Assembly (NCBI RefSeq): GCF_035474595.1
Contig: NZ_DATIND010000048.1
Span: forward strand, 1-41,396
Source of the DNA: Longimicrobium sp.
GTDB lineage: Bacteria; Gemmatimonadota; Gemmatimonadetes; Longimicrobiales; Longimicrobiaceae
Direction: 5' to 3'
Length of the DNA stretch: 41,396 bases
Positions within the stretch are counted from its first letter, which is position 1. Every line of letters starts with the position of its first letter. The notes under the pieces were generated by a model, which was not told the DNA's origin, did no database searches, and worked only from the letters and a program-made list of their open reading frames with translations. A program made the translations under genes and the position numbers. Positions 41,323-41,396 of the stretch are shown one piece after another.

Positions 41323-41396
41323 CGGGAGTGGGTGACGAGCCCGAGTCGTCGCGTCGAAATCAGAGGGTGGAGGTGCTCGCGGTGGGAGTCGGGGCG

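Larger units (their letters stand above)
40957..41396. other. Right-edge intergenic region, no gene seen
   Basis: 440 bases without a credible gene. It holds the hairpin at 41015-41047 and the TGTCA-type repeats at 41273-41322. The open frames here are short and Arg/Ala/Pro-rich. Confidence 0.55.

Overview
This window is very G+C-rich bacterial chromosomal DNA. Genes are tightly packed, often overlapping by 4 or 8 bases, and simple short repeats fill the gaps between transcription units. Gene content and style of repeats suggest a soil-type Gemmatimonadota bacterium (Longimicrobium-like). That placement is an inference, because there is no rRNA or other marker gene here. I see no tRNA, CRISPR array, prophage structural gene or complete insertion sequence.

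Region 1 (420-22200, all + strand) is the striking part: 14 consecutive genes, mostly translationally coupled, that I do not recognise as any described system. It opens with a lysozyme-like protein and closes with a 1125-residue protein carrying four different hydrolase-like domains (AvrRpt2/C39-like cysteine protease, alpha/beta hydrolase, VanY-like M15 peptidase, DUF2272/NlpC-like). Between them lie five paralogues of one unknown family (here A-E). They share a VDFPxFV helical block, a GINRIVVTDG block and a GEVRVNFKSET block. The rest are a Trypco2-like/HhH/IPT adaptor, a complete subtilisin, two homologous helical proteins (553 and 288 residues), a 361-residue beta-rich protein and a 1044-residue multi-beta-domain protein. 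None has an obvious signal peptide. A cytosolic or non-classically released, protease-controlled assembly that delivers cell-wall and protein hydrolases would fit, but this is hypothesis. A hairpin followed by a T-rich stretch ends the region near 22300-22378.

Region 2 (22432-27219, - strand) is ordinary: LarE (PP-loop sulfur insertase) with a small downstream ORF that looks like a second copy of the LarE C-terminal domain, a cysteine desulfurase, a membrane-anchored protein, an NtrC-type response regulator and a small membrane protein with a TTG start.

Region 3 (27808-35160) holds an alkaline-phosphatase-superfamily phosphodiesterase, a secreted helical protein with a clear terminator, a PIN toxin-antitoxin pair, a UBP-type zinc-finger protein, a flavin disulfide oxidoreductase and a lipoprotein with Ig-like domains.

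Region 4 (35579-40956) holds RecQ, a small membrane protein, a DUF1697 protein, a nucleotidyltransferase with an overlapping small partner (possible toxin-antitoxin type), Sua5/TsaC-type threonylcarbamoyl-AMP synthase and a zinc-ribbon membrane protein. Intergenic gaps hold heptameric repeats, a 77-bp tandem duplication, a 238-bp element with nested inverted repeats and, at the right edge, TGTCA-type repeats that may be an insertion-sequence end.
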